Shown here: positions 35,367 to 43,376 of the stretch, one piece after another
How positions within the stretch are numbered: position 1 is the first letter of the stretch
How the letters are laid out: every line of letters begins with the position of its first letter
Assembly: GCA_947596085.1 (NCBI GenBank)
Contig: CANQEW010000019.1
Span: 1-48,210, forward strand
DNA length: 48,210 nucleotides
Direction of reading: 5' to 3'
From: an uncultured Clostridia bacterium
Lineage (GTDB): Bacteria > Bacillota > Clostridia > Christensenellales > Aristaeellaceae
The notes under the pieces: model-generated
Told to the model about the DNA's origin: nothing
The model's database searches: none
What the model saw: the letters and a program-made list of their open reading frames with translations, nothing else
Translations under genes and position numbers: made by a program

Positions 35367-36188
35367 TTATTTCGCTCTTTCGACCTCTTCCAATTCGTTC
35401 AATATCTCGATTCCCAACCCCTGCAGCAGCTCGTGGGCCTCGCGGACGGAATCCACGCGGTCCAGCGCCTCGGGCGCGTGCGCGTCCACGCCGATGATCG
35501 CGCGATTGCCGGTTTCCGCGGCGATCTCCCAGAACTCGCGGCTGGTGTAGCCCACGCAGCCGAGCTCTCGCGCTCTGGGATTGCGCCATGCGCCCAGCAG
35601 ATTGTACTCCAACGGCAGATCCAACCGCTTCGCCGCCTCGCAGATCTCCCGGCAGACGCGCTTCGCGTCTGCGTCAAAGCGCGGATAGCGCTCGAGAAAC
35701 AGATCCGGGTGCGCCAGATAGACGAACAGCCCGCTCTCCATGCCCGCGATGGTGGTGTCGGCGTAGCGTCCAGCTTCACGCGGCGTGGAGCAGCGGCCGA
35801 AGTACTGGCCGTTGCGCTCGTCGTTGGTGTCGTAGTGGTTGCCGAGAATGAAGTATTCGATGCCCTTTTCCTCCCGGATCTCCCGAAGCCAGGGATAGAA
35901 CTCCGGGAACGCCTCGCACTCGAGGCCCAGGTGCACGCGAATCCGCCCCGCGTATTTCCGCTCGACCGCGCGCACGGCGGCCACATAACCGTCCAGCTCG
36001 GAGGCGCGCATGCGCATGCCCGCCACAAAGTCGGACTTGTAGGGCCAGGGCGTATGGTCCGCGAAGCCAATCGCCTCGTAGCCCGAGTCCAGCGCGTGGC
36101 GCACATATTCCTCCTCCGTGCCCTTGGCGTGCATGCAGCGCGGGGTATGGCTGTGATAGTTCAACAGACGAAAGCCGGCCGAATCCAT
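35367..36188 (-). CDS. PHP-domain phosphatase, histidinol-phosphatase type
   Basis: About 273 residues from ATG 36188, chosen for the GGAGGTG ribosome site just before it; an upstream in-frame start at 36230 would lie across the promoter. The metal-binding residues of a trinuclear PHP phosphatase are in place: NYHSHT near the start, GFADHTPWP, GLECEAFPEF, FILGNHYD, YLAHPDLF and VDAHAPE. HisK/HisJ enzymes remove phosphate from L-histidinol phosphate. No other histidine genes are nearby, so other sugar-phosphate or nucleotide substrates are possible. Confidence 0.87.
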   Translation of the reverse strand: MDSAGFRLLNYHSHTPRCMHAKGTEEEYVRHALDSGYEAIGFADHTPWPYKSDFVAGMRMRASELDGYVAAVRAVERKYAGRIRVHLGLECEAFPEFYPWLREIREEKGIEYFILGNHYDTNDERNGQYFGRCSTPREAGRYADTTIAGMESGLFVYLAHPDLFLERYPRFDADAKRVCREICEAAKRLDLPLEYNLLGAWRNPRARELGCVGYTSREFWEIAAETGNRAIIGVDAHAPEALDRVDSVREAHELLQGLGIEILNELEEVERAK

Positions 36189-36215
36189 GGAGACACCTCC
36201 ATTCAATCTGTGTCC

Positions 36216-36221
36216 ATTATA
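36216..36221 (-). promoter_or_regulatory. -10 element of the PHP phosphatase promoter
   Basis: On the minus strand the 15-mer GCGCTATAATGGACA contains a perfect -10. The -35 position (ATCCGC) is poor. The same 15-mer occurs in the opposite direction for the dehydrogenase promoter at 36289-36303. Confidence 0.5.
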
Positions 36222-36269
36222 GCGCTGCAAGGTGACCGGCGGATTAAGTTTGTGTAGAGTTCATAATTC

Positions 36270-36298
36270 TTGCGCCCGGCGCGGCTTTGCGCTATAAT
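36270..36298 (+). promoter_or_regulatory. Promoter of the D-hydroxyacid dehydrogenase gene
   Basis: TTGCGC at 36270-36275 and TATAAT at 36293-36298, 17-base spacer. Start near 36305 and ribosome site GCGGAGG at 36312-36318 give a very short leader. Confidence 0.8.
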
Positions 36299-36324
36299 GG
36301 ACAAAAAAGATGCGGAGGTTTTCC

Positions 36325-37263
36325 ATGAAGATCGTTGTATTGGACGGCTACGCCGGCAATCCCGGCGATTTGAGCTGGGCGCCCCTCGCGGCGCTGGGCG
36401 AATTGAAGCTGTACGACCGCACCGCGCCGGACGAGGTGGACGCGCGCATCGCGGGCGCAGAGATCGTACTGACCAACAAGGTTCCCCTGAACCGCGCGCG
36501 CATGGAACGCGCGAAGGGACTCAAATACATTGGCGTGCTCGCCACGGGTTACAACATTGTGGATGTGGCCGCGGCGCGGGAGCTGGGCATCGCGGTGACC
36601 AACATTCCCGCGTACAGCACGGACTCGGTGGTGCAGCTGACGTTCGCGCTGCTGCTGGAAATCTGCCACCACGTGGGGCACCACAGCCGGGAGGTGCACG
36701 CCGGGCGCTGGTCCAACAGCGCGGATTTCTGCTTCTGGGACGGCCGGCTCATCGAACTGGCGGGCAAGACGCTGGGCATCATCGGCTATGGCCAGATCGG
36801 CCGGCGCGTGGCGCAGGTGGCGCGCTGCTTTGGCATGGACGTGATCGCCTACACGCGCACGCCCCGCGGCCCGGAGTGCGTACCGCTGGACGAACTGCTC
36901 GCGCGCAGCGACGTGATTTCCATCCACTGTCCGCTGTTCCCGGAGACGAAGAACCTCATCAACCGGGAGACCATCGCCAAGATGAAGGACGGCGCGATTT
37001 TGATCAACACCGCGCGCGGCCCAGTGGTCAACGAGGCGGACCTGGCCGAGGCGCTGAAGTCCGGCAAGCTCTACGCCGCCGCCGCGGACGTGGCGTCGGT
37101 GGAACCGATTCCGGCGGACAGCCCGCTGCTGGGCCTCGACAACATGATCCTCACGCCGCACATCGCCTGGGCCACCTATGAGGCGCGGGTGCGGCTGATG
37201 AACATCGCCGTGGAAAACGTTCGGGCCTTCCTCGAGGGAAAGCCCGTCAATCTGGTGAACTGA
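36325..37263 (+). CDS. D-2-hydroxyacid dehydrogenase, glycerate dehydrogenase-like
   Basis: About 312 residues from ATG 36325, with GCGGAGG 6 bases upstream. The NAD-binding Rossmann segment is LGIIGYGQIGRRVAQVARCFGM. The catalytic Arg lies in NTARGPVVNE, the Glu in ASVEPIP, and the His in TPHIAW. The overall sequence is nearest to hydroxypyruvate reductase/glycerate dehydrogenase (HprA), which interconverts hydroxypyruvate and D-glycerate; D-lactate or other 2-oxoacids cannot be excluded. Its last 17 bases overlap the 3' end of the convergent psd gene. Confidence 0.9.
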   Translation: MKIVVLDGYAGNPGDLSWAPLAALGELKLYDRTAPDEVDARIAGAEIVLTNKVPLNRARMERAKGLKYIGVLATGYNIVDVAAARELGIAVTNIPAYSTDSVVQLTFALLLEICHHVGHHSREVHAGRWSNSADFCFWDGRLIELAGKTLGIIGYGQIGRRVAQVARCFGMDVIAYTRTPRGPECVPLDELLARSDVISIHCPLFPETKNLINRETIAKMKDGAILINTARGPVVNEADLAEALKSGKLYAAAADVASVEPIPADSPLLGLDNMILTPHIAWATYEARVRLMNIAVENVRAFLEGKPVNLVN

Positions 37264-38113
37264 CCGAATCGTTCGGCTTCGCGGGGATCGGGCGGGAGCG
37301 TCCGATTCCCGCGCCCGTGCGCACCCGCGTCTCCATTCCATTTCGCATATTTTCATGGACGCGCTCGTCCAACGCGATCCGATCCCGTTCGAACAGCAGC
37401 ACGATCGTCGATCCGCCGAACTCGAAGCGGCCCTTCTCCTGGCCGCGCCGCACGCGGCTGTACGGCGGCAGGGGTTCGTTCGCGATGCGCCCCACCATCA
37501 GCGCGCCGATCTCCATCTGCGCGACGCGCCCGAAGCGCTCCGTCTCGATCAGCGTCCACTCCCGGCTGTTCTGCACGTACACCGGGTAGCGCTCGCAGGC
37601 GATGGGCCGCACGCAGTGCAGCACACCGGGGATGGCGGCGCTTCGGATCACCCGGCCGTCGTCAATGAAGCAGTAGCGGTGGTAGTCGCTGGGGGTGAGC
37701 CGGAAGATCAGGCAGTCTCCGCCGCAAAACCGCCGCGCCCATTCCGCATCGTCCAGCAGGTCGCGCAAGCTGTATTCGCCGCCCTTGATTCGAAAGGCGC
37801 TGTTCGCCTCGATGGGGTACGCGCTCAGCCAACCGTCGCAGGGGGAGATCAGGCGTTCCGGCTCCACATTGATCCCGAGGAGTTCTTTTTTCCTCCTCCG
37901 GGTAAAGAAGGCATTGAAGGAGGGATAGTCCGCATCCTCAAACTCCGTCAAATTCACATTCCAGCTTCGAACCGCCCAGGGTATCAGCCGCCGCGAGGCG
38001 CGCGAATCCAGGAAGCAGCCGGCGAAACGCGAAAACCCCGGCCGGGTCAGCAGCTTCAGCGCCGCCCGGCCCGGCGGGGTTCGATAGAGGAATCGCAGCG
38101 AAAGGCTCTCCAT
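37247..38113 (-). CDS. psd: Phosphatidylserine decarboxylase proenzyme
   Basis: About 288 residues from ATG 38113, which follows the pssA stop by two bases; the frame is open further upstream but only across pssA. The self-cleavage site is GGST in KGRFEFGGSTIVLLFE near the C-terminus. Cutting between Gly and Ser makes the pyruvoyl group that decarboxylates phosphatidylserine to phosphatidylethanolamine. Other family segments are NAFFTRR, SPCDGWLSAY, GGDCLIFRLTPSDYHRYCF and VGRI. The membrane-associated enzyme acts directly after PssA, encoded next to it. The tail after the GGST region is longer than usual and Arg-rich. Confidence 0.93.
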   Translation of the reverse strand: MESLSLRFLYRTPPGRAALKLLTRPGFSRFAGCFLDSRASRRLIPWAVRSWNVNLTEFEDADYPSFNAFFTRRRKKELLGINVEPERLISPCDGWLSAYPIEANSAFRIKGGEYSLRDLLDDAEWARRFCGGDCLIFRLTPSDYHRYCFIDDGRVIRSAAIPGVLHCVRPIACERYPVYVQNSREWTLIETERFGRVAQMEIGALMVGRIANEPLPPYSRVRRGQEKGRFEFGGSTIVLLFERDRIALDERVHENMRNGMETRVRTGAGIGRSRPIPAKPNDSVSSPD

Positions 38114-38115
38114 TT

Positions 38116-38760
38116 TTATACGTCCCAAAACATCGACATCCCCAGCGCGGCGACCTCGACGACGCCTAGCATGACGAGCACGATCTTGCCGAAAACCTTC
38201 GGTTTCCGGATCGTGACGGGGCAGAGGTAGGCGACGCTCGAGAACAGCAGCAGCGCACAGTAGGGGAGCAGCGCGCTCGACCGGCGATAGCGGCACATCG
38301 CGTTCAGTGCGGGCAGGAATACCGCAATCATCGTCACGGGCATGCCCAGATAACAGGTTCTGCGCCCGCCGCCGGCGCTCTGGCGCTCCTCCTCCAGAAC
38401 GTTGAAGTAGGCCAGCCGGATCAGCGTGCAGAGCAGGTACACGCCCGCCGCACCGAAGCAGAAGTAATCCTTTCCGCCCAAGCTGCACACGAACAGCGCC
38501 GGGAGCGCGCCGAAACAGATCAAATCGCTGAGCGAATCAATTTGTATGCCGAAGCGCTTCTCCGCCGTGGTGCGCTCCATGGTGGAGGCCACCGCCCCGT
38601 CGAACATGTCGCACACGCCCGCCACGAGCAGGCAGACCAGCGCCGAGCGGAAGTTCTTCTCCATCGCGCAGACGATGCCCGTGAAGCCCGCAAGCATGCC
38701 GATGTAAGTTAACACGACCGTATAGTTATAAAATCCCAGCAATCGCTTCTGTCTTTCCAT
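38116..38760 (-). CDS. pssA: CDP-diacylglycerol-serine O-phosphatidyltransferase
   Basis: 214 residues with about six membrane segments. The CDP-alcohol phosphotransferase motif is present: CDMFDGAVAS...RFGIQIDSLSD, with the Asp residues that bind metal and CDP. It makes phosphatidylserine from CDP-diacylglycerol and serine. Adjacent to psd, it completes the route to phosphatidylethanolamine. Ribosome site AGGGGAG; 24 bases after the TVP38-like gene. Confidence 0.93.
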   Translation of the reverse strand: MERQKRLLGFYNYTVVLTYIGMLAGFTGIVCAMEKNFRSALVCLLVAGVCDMFDGAVASTMERTTAEKRFGIQIDSLSDLICFGALPALFVCSLGGKDYFCFGAAGVYLLCTLIRLAYFNVLEEERQSAGGGRRTCYLGMPVTMIAVFLPALNAMCRYRRSSALLPYCALLLFSSVAYLCPVTIRKPKVFGKIVLVMLGVVEVAALGMSMFWDV

Positions 38761-38784
38761 TAAATCTCCCCTCTCCGCGCGCCC

Positions 38785-39462
38785 TCAGCGTATGGACGCG
38801 AAAATCATACTATACAGCAGGATGCACCAGGGCTTGCCCAGCAGAATGATCCAGATGAACCGCCGCGCGCGCATCTCCGTCAGGCCCGAAAAATAGCAGA
38901 AGAAGTCGTCCGGGAACAGCGGCAGCAGCGTGCCCACGAACAGCAGCGCCGCGTACGATTTGCTCTGCGCCGCCCATGCGGCCCACCTGTGATACCGCGC
39001 CTTCGGAAACATCCGGCGCACCAGCGGCGCTCCGTAGCTCCGCGCCAGGAAAAACGCGACGATGGAGCCCGCGCAGATGCCGATGTAATTGCACCAGAAG
39101 CCGCCCATGCAGCCGAACAGCACCGCGCCCACCGCGCAGCCCAGGAAGCCCGGCAGCACCGGGATCACCACCTGCAGCGCCTGAATCGCGGTCAGCGCGA
39201 TCGGAGCGAGCGGTCCGAAGCCGCGCACGTAGGCTTGCAATGTGCGAATGGAGTTAAATTTGCCGTCCATGTACGCCTTGAAGAACACCGAAGCCAACAC
39301 GAGGCAGAGTATCAAAAGCGCAGCGGAGGCCGCCTTCTTCCAGCCGGATCGCTCCTCGCCCAATCTTTCCATCTCGATGAAACCGTATCGCCGCTCCCGG
39401 CGCGCCTTTCTTTTTTGCTGCGATTCCATTGTAACGGAAAGCGCGGCCCCGTTGCCATTCAT
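38785..39462 (-). CDS. TVP38/TMEM64 (DedA-superfamily) membrane protein
   Basis: Up to 225 residues with about five membrane segments. Landmarks are the VIPVLPGFLGCAVGAVLFG re-entrant region, GSIVAFFLARSYGAPLVRRMF and FVGTLLPLFPDDFFCYFSGL. The family includes lipid flippase-like and scramblase-like proteins. Being first in an operon with pssA and psd, it may move the lipids they make. The start is uncertain: ATG 39462, 39429 or 39372 are all in frame and none has a strong ribosome site; 39462 gives an N-terminus full of basic residues. Promoter candidate at 39521-39549. Confidence 0.88.
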   Translation of the reverse strand: MNGNGAALSVTMESQQKRKARRERRYGFIEMERLGEERSGWKKAASAALLILCLVLASVFFKAYMDGKFNSIRTLQAYVRGFGPLAPIALTAIQALQVVIPVLPGFLGCAVGAVLFGCMGGFWCNYIGICAGSIVAFFLARSYGAPLVRRMFPKARYHRWAAWAAQSKSYAALLFVGTLLPLFPDDFFCYFSGLTEMRARRFIWIILLGKPWCILLYSMIFASIR

Positions 39463-39722
39463 CCGGCTTACGCTTTGACCGCGAAGCTTACAAATCCGTC
39501 ACCTGTCGAGCGCTGCCTTCAGCATAGCAGATTCTACGCCCGCTTGCCACCAACCGTTGGTTGCATCTCCCGCCATTCGGACGCGATCTCTTCTAACGCT
39601 CGTTGCATTCCAATGCGCTTGCGATATTATATATGATTAAAGATACATCATCAATGTTAATTCCACAACCCAAAATAAATAATTCTGGCGAATACGAGGT
39701 ATTTTCATGGTTTGTTAACGTC
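39463..39722. other. Intergenic region upstream of the lipid operon
   Basis: About 260 bases with no gene. The part near 39520-39550 holds the lipid-operon promoter. The part from about 39620 to 39720 is distinctly AT-rich and shows nothing further. Confidence 0.5.
39521..39549 (-). promoter_or_regulatory. Promoter of the TVP38-pssA-psd operon
   Basis: On the minus strand, TGGCAA (39549-39544) and TATGCT (39526-39521) with a 17-base spacer. Start would be near 39514. Confidence 0.5.
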
Positions 39723-39752
39723 AAAAGGCCGGCGCTTGCGTGCGCCGGCCGG
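39723..39752 (-). terminator. Rho-independent terminator of the AAA-like gene
   Basis: GGCCGGCGC at 39727-39735 pairs with GCGCCGGCC at 39742-39750. On the minus strand the stem is followed by TTTTGACG. It lies 24 bases beyond the stop of the gene ending at 39776. Confidence 0.85.
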
Positions 39753-39775
39753 CATTATTTGGTTTGCGCCGCCGG

Positions 39776-42049
39776 TCAGATCAGAATCGGCAGCGGCGCA
39801 TCCAGAAGCGCGAGGCTGTGGGGCATGCCCGACAGCAGACCGCGCAGCTTGATCAGGCACTCCATCGGTGCCTCGGCCAGAATGCAGGGCAGCGCCTTTT
39901 GCGCAAAGGCCAGATCCAGCGCCTCGCCCGCGGAAATTTTGTTGAGCTTGATGACCGCCGCACAATAACGCCACATCAGATTCAGCGTCCAGCGGGACAG
40001 CCGCACGCCGTCCTGCGCCAGCGCGTCGCGCAGCTTTTGCAGCCTGCGCTCGAGTCCGGCCGGCAGCTCCGCGCTGTCGTCCAGGAAGGCCGCCCGCAGC
40101 GCGTCCATGCGCACCGGAGAAAAGTCCTCGTTGATCCGAACGGCGGGCCGCCAGGGCGTATGGGCGGGGGCGGGCTGCATCCGCACGAAGAAGCCGCGCT
40201 CCAGTGCCTCCGCGCACACCGGGTAGCCGGAGCCGCTGTCGTTCAGCGTGGCAATCACCAACAAATTCTGATCGAAGCCGCACAGCCCACGGTCAATCTC
40301 CGCGCGCGGGCGGTTGTTCGCGCCGCGCACGAGCGCCACCCGGGGCAGCTCGGAGGGGCGCTTCAGTTCGGCTCCGTCCATCTTTCCGCAGAGCTCCATG
40401 CAGCGGCCCGGGCGCAGCGCGCCCAGCGCGCGCGCCAGCGCGCGCGCGGATACGTTCTTGTCGCTGGCCGCGGGGCCGGAGAGCAGCAGACTGTCGCTCA
40501 GCGCCACGCAGATCAGCAGGTTGGCGGCGTGCATGGCATCGATCTCCAAGCCCTCCACGGCAAACGCGCGCCGGGTGCGCTCGATCCACTCTGCGGCGGT
40601 GGGCGTCTCGTCGGAGATCTCCTCCTGTGGCGCGGGCGCCTCCTTCGGATGGGTGAGCAGCTCCACCGCGCGACTGGTGAAGGCGAAATCCTTCAGCTTG
40701 TCCTCAAAGCGCCCATCGTTCAGCGCAGCGAGAAAATCCTCCGCGCTGCTCGCGGCCTTGCGGGCCTCCCGCGCGGCGGCCTCCTGTCGCTCGCATTCCT
40801 CCTGCGCGGCGCGGGTACGCTCCACGGCGTCGCGGAACGCGGCCTCCTCCTCCTCGCGGATCTCGCGCTTAAAAGTCTCTCGCAGCTCCTGCTTCTCCCG
40901 GCGCAGCTTGTCCACTTCGTCCAGGGATTTCAGGCGTTCGGCCTCCAATTCTTCCAAATCCCGGCGCAGCGCGCCGTCGCGCTCCCGGCGAACGAGATCG
41001 GTCAGCGCGTCGGAAAATTCGTCCATTTCAGAGATGGAGGAGAGCAGCCGCTTGCGCAGCTCCGGGAGCTGCCAGGCGTCGCGCAGCGCGTCCAGCGCCT
41101 TGTCCAGCGGGCTTTCCACCGGCTGGCCGGTAGCATTCGCGGGCACGGGATGGCCCAGCTGATCCACCCGGGAATGCCGCCACTTCTCTTCGATGATCTC
41201 CTGCAGGCTGCGGCTGCGACGGGGATTCAGTCCCGACTGCGCCTCCAGCGACTGGCGGAGGTTGGTAATGCGGCCGCGCACCGGTGGCGCGATGGGCAGC
41301 TCGCGGCTGATCCACGGTTTATCCGCCGCCGGCGCGGGCTGCGCCTGCGGCTCGGCTTGGGACGCGGAGGCCTGAATCGCCGGTTGGGGCGCGGCTATGG
41401 GCTGCGGCGAGGGCACGGGACGCTCCGGACGGAGCTTCGGCGCGCCGATCACCGAAGGCATCGTCCCCGGCAGGCGGATGGCGAAGCGCAGCGTCTCCCC
41501 GGAGAAGCCGGGAATCTCAAAGCGCTGCAGCTCCTCCTCCACGAGCGTCTCCCCGTCGAGTGCAACGGTTCCGGCACCGCCGTCCTCCGCGGGCGGAGTG
41601 TACGCCCAGGTTTCGAGCGAATCCGCGCAAAGCAATCGGGGCGTGCCCGGCGCCGCGCCGCTCCACTCGCCCGGCTGCAGCTCGGCCGCAATCTCAAAGA
41701 TCATGTTTTCCGCGGGTTCGCGCACCACGTCGGAGTAGACGATGTGGGCGTTGCGTTCGGTATCGTCGCCGCGATAGTTCTTGTTGGGGCGAATCTTGTC
41801 GTTCTCCCCCGCGTGTTCCCGCAAATCTAGCACGCAGTAGCGCCCCATGCGCCGCATGCGCGCCTTAAAGTGGCTGGATTCGTTCTTGTCCGGCACGATG
41901 CGAATGCAGCCGTCCTCGGGATAGACCTCGGCGCCGTCGTACGGCTCGTACCTGCCGTCGTTCTCCACGAGCAGCGGCTTCAGGCGAAAATAAGCCTTGA
42001 GGGGATTGTCCTCCTCGAGAATACCGATACAAAGTTTTCCGGGAAGCAT
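39776..42049 (-). CDS. Large protein with a degenerate McrB/MoxR-like AAA+ domain, function unknown
   Basis: 757 residues. Residues 1-180 form a beta-rich N-terminal domain (KLCIGILEEDNPLKAYFRLKPLL, YCVLDLREHAGENDKIRPNKNY). A Pro/Ala-rich linker covers about 205-255, and a long charged coiled coil about 340-460. The C-terminal ~260 residues look like an AAA+ module. The Walker A place reads LLLSGPAASDKNVSARALARAL, where the GxxGxGKS/T signature is lost. The sensor-1 region LVIATLNDSGSGYPVCAEALERGFFVRM is recognisably AAA+. No clear Walker B acidic pair is visible. Probably a non-hydrolysing scaffold or nucleotide sensor. Single gene with promoter, dyad and terminator. Ribosome site GGAGGAAAA. 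I do not know a named family. Confidence 0.75.
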   Translation of the reverse strand: MLPGKLCIGILEEDNPLKAYFRLKPLLVENDGRYEPYDGAEVYPEDGCIRIVPDKNESSHFKARMRRMGRYCVLDLREHAGENDKIRPNKNYRGDDTERNAHIVYSDVVREPAENMIFEIAAELQPGEWSGAAPGTPRLLCADSLETWAYTPPAEDGGAGTVALDGETLVEEELQRFEIPGFSGETLRFAIRLPGTMPSVIGAPKLRPERPVPSPQPIAAPQPAIQASASQAEPQAQPAPAADKPWISRELPIAPPVRGRITNLRQSLEAQSGLNPRRSRSLQEIIEEKWRHSRVDQLGHPVPANATGQPVESPLDKALDALRDAWQLPELRKRLLSSISEMDEFSDALTDLVRRERDGALRRDLEELEAERLKSLDEVDKLRREKQELRETFKREIREEEEAAFRDAVERTRAAQEECERQEAAAREARKAASSAEDFLAALNDGRFEDKLKDFAFTSRAVELLTHPKEAPAPQEEISDETPTAAEWIERTRRAFAVEGLEIDAMHAANLLICVALSDSLLLSGPAASDKNVSARALARALGALRPGRCMELCGKMDGAELKRPSELPRVALVRGANNRPRAEIDRGLCGFDQNLLVIATLNDSGSGYPVCAEALERGFFVRMQPAPAHTPWRPAVRINEDFSPVRMDALRAAFLDDSAELPAGLERRLQKLRDALAQDGVRLSRWTLNLMWRYCAAVIKLNKISAGEALDLAFAQKALPCILAEAPMECLIKLRGLLSGMPHSLALLDAPLPILI

Positions 42050-42074
42050 AGTTTTCCTCCACTTGCCATTCCAC

Positions 42075-42097
42075 TGTATAATTGTGCAAATTATACA
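42075..42097. promoter_or_regulatory. Palindrome between divergent genes, candidate operator
   Basis: TGTATAATT (42075-42083) and AATTATACA (42089-42097) form a perfect 9+9 dyad with a 5-base centre. It lies just after the predicted start of transcription of the AAA-like gene, where a repressor would block elongation or initiation. Confidence 0.5.
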
Positions 42098-42115
42098 AGC
42101 CTAGATATTTACTAT

Positions 42116-42145
42116 ATTTTAGCATTCTGGTCAGTAATTTGTCAA
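42116..42145 (-). promoter_or_regulatory. Promoter of the AAA-like gene
   Basis: On the minus strand, TTGACA (42145-42140) and TAAAAT (42121-42116) with an 18-base spacer. Start near 42109, giving a leader of about 60 bases containing the dyad at 42075-42097. Confidence 0.7.
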
Positions 42146-42190
42146 TAGTAAAAGTAGAAATTATTAGGAATGTGCAAAATTAATTTTTAC

Positions 42191-42219
42191 TTGCGGGGAC
42201 GCGGCGCATCCGCTATAAT
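42191..42219 (+). promoter_or_regulatory. Promoter of the Gfo/Idh/MocA oxidoreductase gene
   Basis: TTGCGG at 42191-42196 and TATAAT at 42214-42219, 17-base spacer, followed by GGA as in several other promoters of this window. Confidence 0.8.
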
Positions 42220-42251
42220 GGAAGCAGGTTTTAAATGGGGAGGTAGTGCGG

Positions 42252-43373
42252 ATGAAAACCATCTCCGTGGGCGTAATCGGTTGGGGATTCATGGGCAAGA
42301 CGCACGCGCAGGCGCTGCGCAGCGTCGCGCTGTTTTATCCGGGCGCGGATTTCCGCGTGCGGCTGGCCTGTGTCTGTACCCGGCGCATCGAGAAGGCGCG
42401 CGAAGCCATGCGCGACGCGGGCTTCGAGCGCTGTACCGACGACTGGCGCGAGCTGATCGCTGCGGACGACATCGACGTGGTTTCCATCTGCACGCCCAAT
42501 GAGCTGCACGAGGAGATGGCCGTCGCGGCGCTGCGTGCGGGCAAGCACGTGTATCTGGACAAGCCCGTGGCCGTGACCGGGGAGAGCGCCATGCGCATCG
42601 CCGCGGCGGCACGGAAGGCGAAAGTTTTCACCCGCGTGGCCTTCAACAACCGCTACATGCCGGCCATGCTGCGCGCGAAGCAGCTCATCGACGAAGGCAG
42701 AATCGGCGGGATCATGCATTTCGAGGCGCGCTACCTCCACTCCGGCTCCATCGACCCGAACAAGCCCATCGGCTGGAAGCAGCAGATGCAGGGCGGGGTG
42801 CTTTTGGACATGGGCAGCCACGTGCTCGATTTGGTCACCTGGCTACTGGGCTACCCACGCCGCGCGCTGTGCTGTACGCGAACGCTCTATTCCCAGCGTC
42901 CGACGAAGGACGGCGGCGTGGAGCGCGCGCTCTCCGAGGATCACGCGCTGACGCTGCTGGAGCTGCCCTGCGGGGCGCTGGGCACGGTGGAGGCCAGCAA
43001 GATCGCCACCGGCACGAACGACGACCTCACGCTGGAGATCTGCGGATCAAGGGGCGCGCTCAAATGGAGCCTGATGCAGCCCAACTATCTGGAATTCTAC
43101 GATGATACCGCCCCCGGCTCCCCCATCGGCGGTGTGAAGGGCTTTACGCGCATCGAGACTGTGGGGCGCTATCCCGCGCCGGGCGGCGCGTTTCTGCCGC
43201 CGAAGAACGCCGTGGGCTGGGAGCGCGGGCATCTGCACTGCTACTTCACCTTCCTCGACAACGTGGCCCACGGCCGCGCCGGGGACTGCACCATCGAGGA
43301 CGGCGCGAAACTGCAATGTCTGATGGACAAATTGTTTGAATCCAACGCCAGCGGACGCTGGGTGGAGGTATAG
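42252..43373 (+). CDS. Gfo/Idh/MocA-family oxidoreductase
   Basis: About 373 residues from ATG 42252, chosen because GGGGAGG lies 8 bases upstream; a GTG at 42246 would be too close. The N-terminal Rossmann fold is VGVIGWGFMGKTHAQAL. The family signature DKPVAVTG (EKP-type lysine) lies near residue 105, and the substrate domain has MGSHVLDLVTWLLG. It oxidises or reduces a sugar or cyclitol hydroxyl with NAD(P). The specific substrate cannot be read from sequence. The exported hydrolase gene follows after 3 bases. Confidence 0.9.
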   Translation: MKTISVGVIGWGFMGKTHAQALRSVALFYPGADFRVRLACVCTRRIEKAREAMRDAGFERCTDDWRELIAADDIDVVSICTPNELHEEMAVAALRAGKHVYLDKPVAVTGESAMRIAAAARKAKVFTRVAFNNRYMPAMLRAKQLIDEGRIGGIMHFEARYLHSGSIDPNKPIGWKQQMQGGVLLDMGSHVLDLVTWLLGYPRRALCCTRTLYSQRPTKDGGVERALSEDHALTLLELPCGALGTVEASKIATGTNDDLTLEICGSRGALKWSLMQPNYLEFYDDTAPGSPIGGVKGFTRIETVGRYPAPGGAFLPPKNAVGWERGHLHCYFTFLDNVAHGRAGDCTIEDGAKLQCLMDKLFESNASGRWVEV

Positions 43374-43376
43374 CGC

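Noticed and set aside
37247..38488. 413-codon version of the phosphatidylserine decarboxylase gene
   Set aside because: The extra N-terminal codons lie antiparallel in frame over pssA and are Arg-rich shadow sequence; the decarboxylase begins at the ATG at 38113.
39740..41830. 696-codon plus-strand frame opposite the AAA-like gene
   Set aside because: Arg/Gln/His/Ala-rich shadow without ribosome site; the minus-strand frame has ribosome site, promoter and terminator.
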